NCBI GenBank assembly: GCA_002710885.1
Contig: PAIW01000128.1
Coordinates: forward strand, 7,169-13,599
Direction: 5' to 3'
DNA from: Chloroflexota bacterium
Lineage (GTDB): Bacteria > Chloroflexota > Dehalococcoidia > SAR202 > UBA11138
DNA: 6,431 nucleotides
A program made the translations under genes and the position numbers. A model generated the notes under the pieces. That model ran no database searches. It worked only from the letters and a program-made list of their open reading frames with translations, and was not told where the DNA came from. Below are positions 5,564 to 6,431 of this stretch, piece by piece. Each line of letters opens with the position of its first letter. The stretch's first letter is position 1.

Positions 5564-6286
5564 TTATCGTGGACGCTCCATGAACACAGTCACGCCCATC
5601 TCGGCGTAGTGGTCTCGCAGGTCTGGAGTGTAGTTGCGGAAGTTGATCTTCGTGTCGGTGCCTTCAAGCTGTTTCAAGGCATGGCGCACGCAGTCATCGA
5701 CGGTTTGGAGAGGATGGTGTGGGTGGGCCTCGATGTCGAAATTCAGGTCCGCTGGTCCCCAGGTCAGGCACGTGACGCCCGGTTTTGCCAGTTGTCGAAT
5801 GTTTGTCACGGCTCGCAAGGTTTCGATCTGCATGCACAGGATGCCGTTGGCGTTCCACCAGTCGGCGTACTCTAGCCTGTCGCCGCGGTCCTCGACGCCG
5901 TAGCGGGCCGCGCCTCCCCAGCTTCGGCCTCCGACCTGCGGATAGTAGAACCAACGCAGGGCTTCATCCACCTCGGACTCGTCCTCCACCAACGGAACTT
6001 CGATTCCAAGAGGCCCCAAATCCAGGACGTTGCCAACCAGATACGCTTGGCGAGTGTGCTTGATGCGGAACTGCACAGGCATTCCCAACTCTTTGGCCGT
6101 CTCGCAGAACTCCACCAACCGCTCTTCGTTGTAGGGCGAGTGCTGGGCATCGGCGTTCACGAAGTCGTATGAATCTTTGCTGAAGATGTCTTCAAGCTCG
6201 CTCTTGGTGGCGTTCAGAGGTGCGGACACGCCGATCACGGTGTCGCCCCGGACGATGCGCTCTTTCAAGGATACCCGTTCTGCCAT
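5564..6286 (-). CDS. HpcH/HpaI-family aldolase (class II, metal dependent)
   Basis: The family cleaves or forms C-C bonds of 2-oxo-4-hydroxy acids with a divalent metal, for example 4-hydroxy-2-oxoheptanedioate aldolase in aromatic catabolism; citrate lyase beta subunits are distant relatives. The 240-residue protein has the expected active-site positions. His49 is in D-A-Q-H-S-P, Arg74 in V-Q-F-R-I-K, Glu155 in M-Q-I-E-T and Asp180 in G-P-A-D-L. Glu155 and Asp180 are the likely metal ligands; His49 and Arg74 are the likely catalytic base and substrate anchor. The segment G-I-E-V-P-L-V-E-D and the loop Y-P-Q-V-G-G-R-S-W-G-G (115-125) are also family-like. The segment usually read as I-D-x-E-H is N-A-D-A-Q-H, a notable difference. 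At 240 residues it is slightly shorter than the common 250-265. The ATG at 6286 follows AGGAG (6293-6297) by six bases. The true substrate is unknown; its proximity to an SDR hints at hydroxy-acid catabolism, but the genes converge and are not co-transcribed. Confidence 0.85.
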   Translation of the reverse strand: MAERVSLKERIVRGDTVIGVSAPLNATKSELEDIFSKDSYDFVNADAQHSPYNEERLVEFCETAKELGMPVQFRIKHTRQAYLVGNVLDLGPLGIEVPLVEDESEVDEALRWFYYPQVGGRSWGGAARYGVEDRGDRLEYADWWNANGILCMQIETLRAVTNIRQLAKPGVTCLTWGPADLNFDIEAHPHHPLQTVDDCVRHALKQLEGTDTKINFRNYTPDLRDHYAEMGVTVFMERPR

Positions 6287-6431
6287 TGTGTTCTCCTAAT
6301 CCGTTGATATGTCTTCCAGTTGTCATACTGACCGGATCGAAGTATCTGGTCGATGAGATTCAATCGTTGTCCCACTGGGCTAGATTTTTCGGTTGCGACT
6401 TAAGAATGGCGAAGCGTCTGAAGGCTGATTG
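6287..6431 (-). other. Upstream region of the aldolase gene
   Basis: It contains the aldolase Shine-Dalgarno (AGGAG at 6293-6297, minus strand). I found no -35/-10 pair with normal spacing on the minus strand and no open gene entering from the right edge. Confidence 0.35.

Noticed and set aside
5501..5875. Plus-strand frame of 124 codons opposite the aldolase
   Set aside because: It is antisense to a well-supported aldolase gene, has a GTG start without a ribosome binding site, and shows no family motif.
5487..6352. CGAAGAATCTGGTCG (5487-5501) and CGAAGTATCTGGTCG (6338-6352) as direct repeats flanking the aldolase gene, suggesting insertion
   Set aside because: One such 14/15 match is about what chance gives in a window this size, the similarity does not extend beyond the 15 bases, and no mobility gene is present.

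Overview
The window is an ordinary-looking chromosomal stretch of a moderately GC-rich bacterium. Four intact metabolic or assembly loci alternate with two decaying genes. No plasmid, phage, transposase, CRISPR or RNA gene is visible. The gene content fits Chloroflexota, possibly the SAR202/Dehalococcoidia side: a nuclease with an Excalibur-like tail, a two-CBS-domain protein, a Ccm system with a Cys-type CcmE, and an SDR next to an HpcH/HpaI-family aldolase. This placement is inferred from remembered family resemblance and was not tested.

Layout. (1) 2-484: the C-terminal part of a staphylococcal-nuclease-like gene, cut by the window edge. It is interrupted by a TAA at 290-292, and recognisable same-frame homology continues to 484. 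(2) 578-2263 (+): ilvD, dihydroxy-acid dehydratase, complete. An inverted repeat and a -10-like hexamer lie just upstream. (3) 2275-2560 (-): a CBS-domain gene converging on ilvD. It has a perfect Shine-Dalgarno and an intact first CBS domain, then an in-frame TAG and a ruined second domain. (4) 2781-4332 (+): a tight three-gene cytochrome c maturation operon, ccmC - ccmD-like - ccmE. CcmE carries a CPSKY motif in place of the usual haem-binding histidine motif. (5) 4333-4679: a gene-free region whose right end holds an 8-bp inverted repeat in front of the next gene. (6) 4680-5447 (+): a classical short-chain dehydrogenase/reductase. (7) 5564-6286 (-): an HpcH/HpaI-type class II aldolase converging on the SDR. 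(8) 6287-6431: the upstream region of the aldolase.

Functional picture. IlvD serves branched-chain amino acid (and pantothenate precursor) synthesis. The ccm genes load haem onto apocytochromes on the outer face of the membrane, which implies a respiring organism with c-type cytochromes; ccmA, ccmB, ccmF and the ccmG/H genes must lie elsewhere or be absent. The SDR and aldolase look like accessory catabolic enzymes for hydroxy- or oxo-acids, but no substrate can be read from the sequence. I did not find a clearly new system. The points most worth following up are the Cys-type CcmE with an enlarged CcmD-like partner, a possible leaderless start for ccmC, and two neighbouring genes that both carry fresh-looking in-frame nonsense codons.
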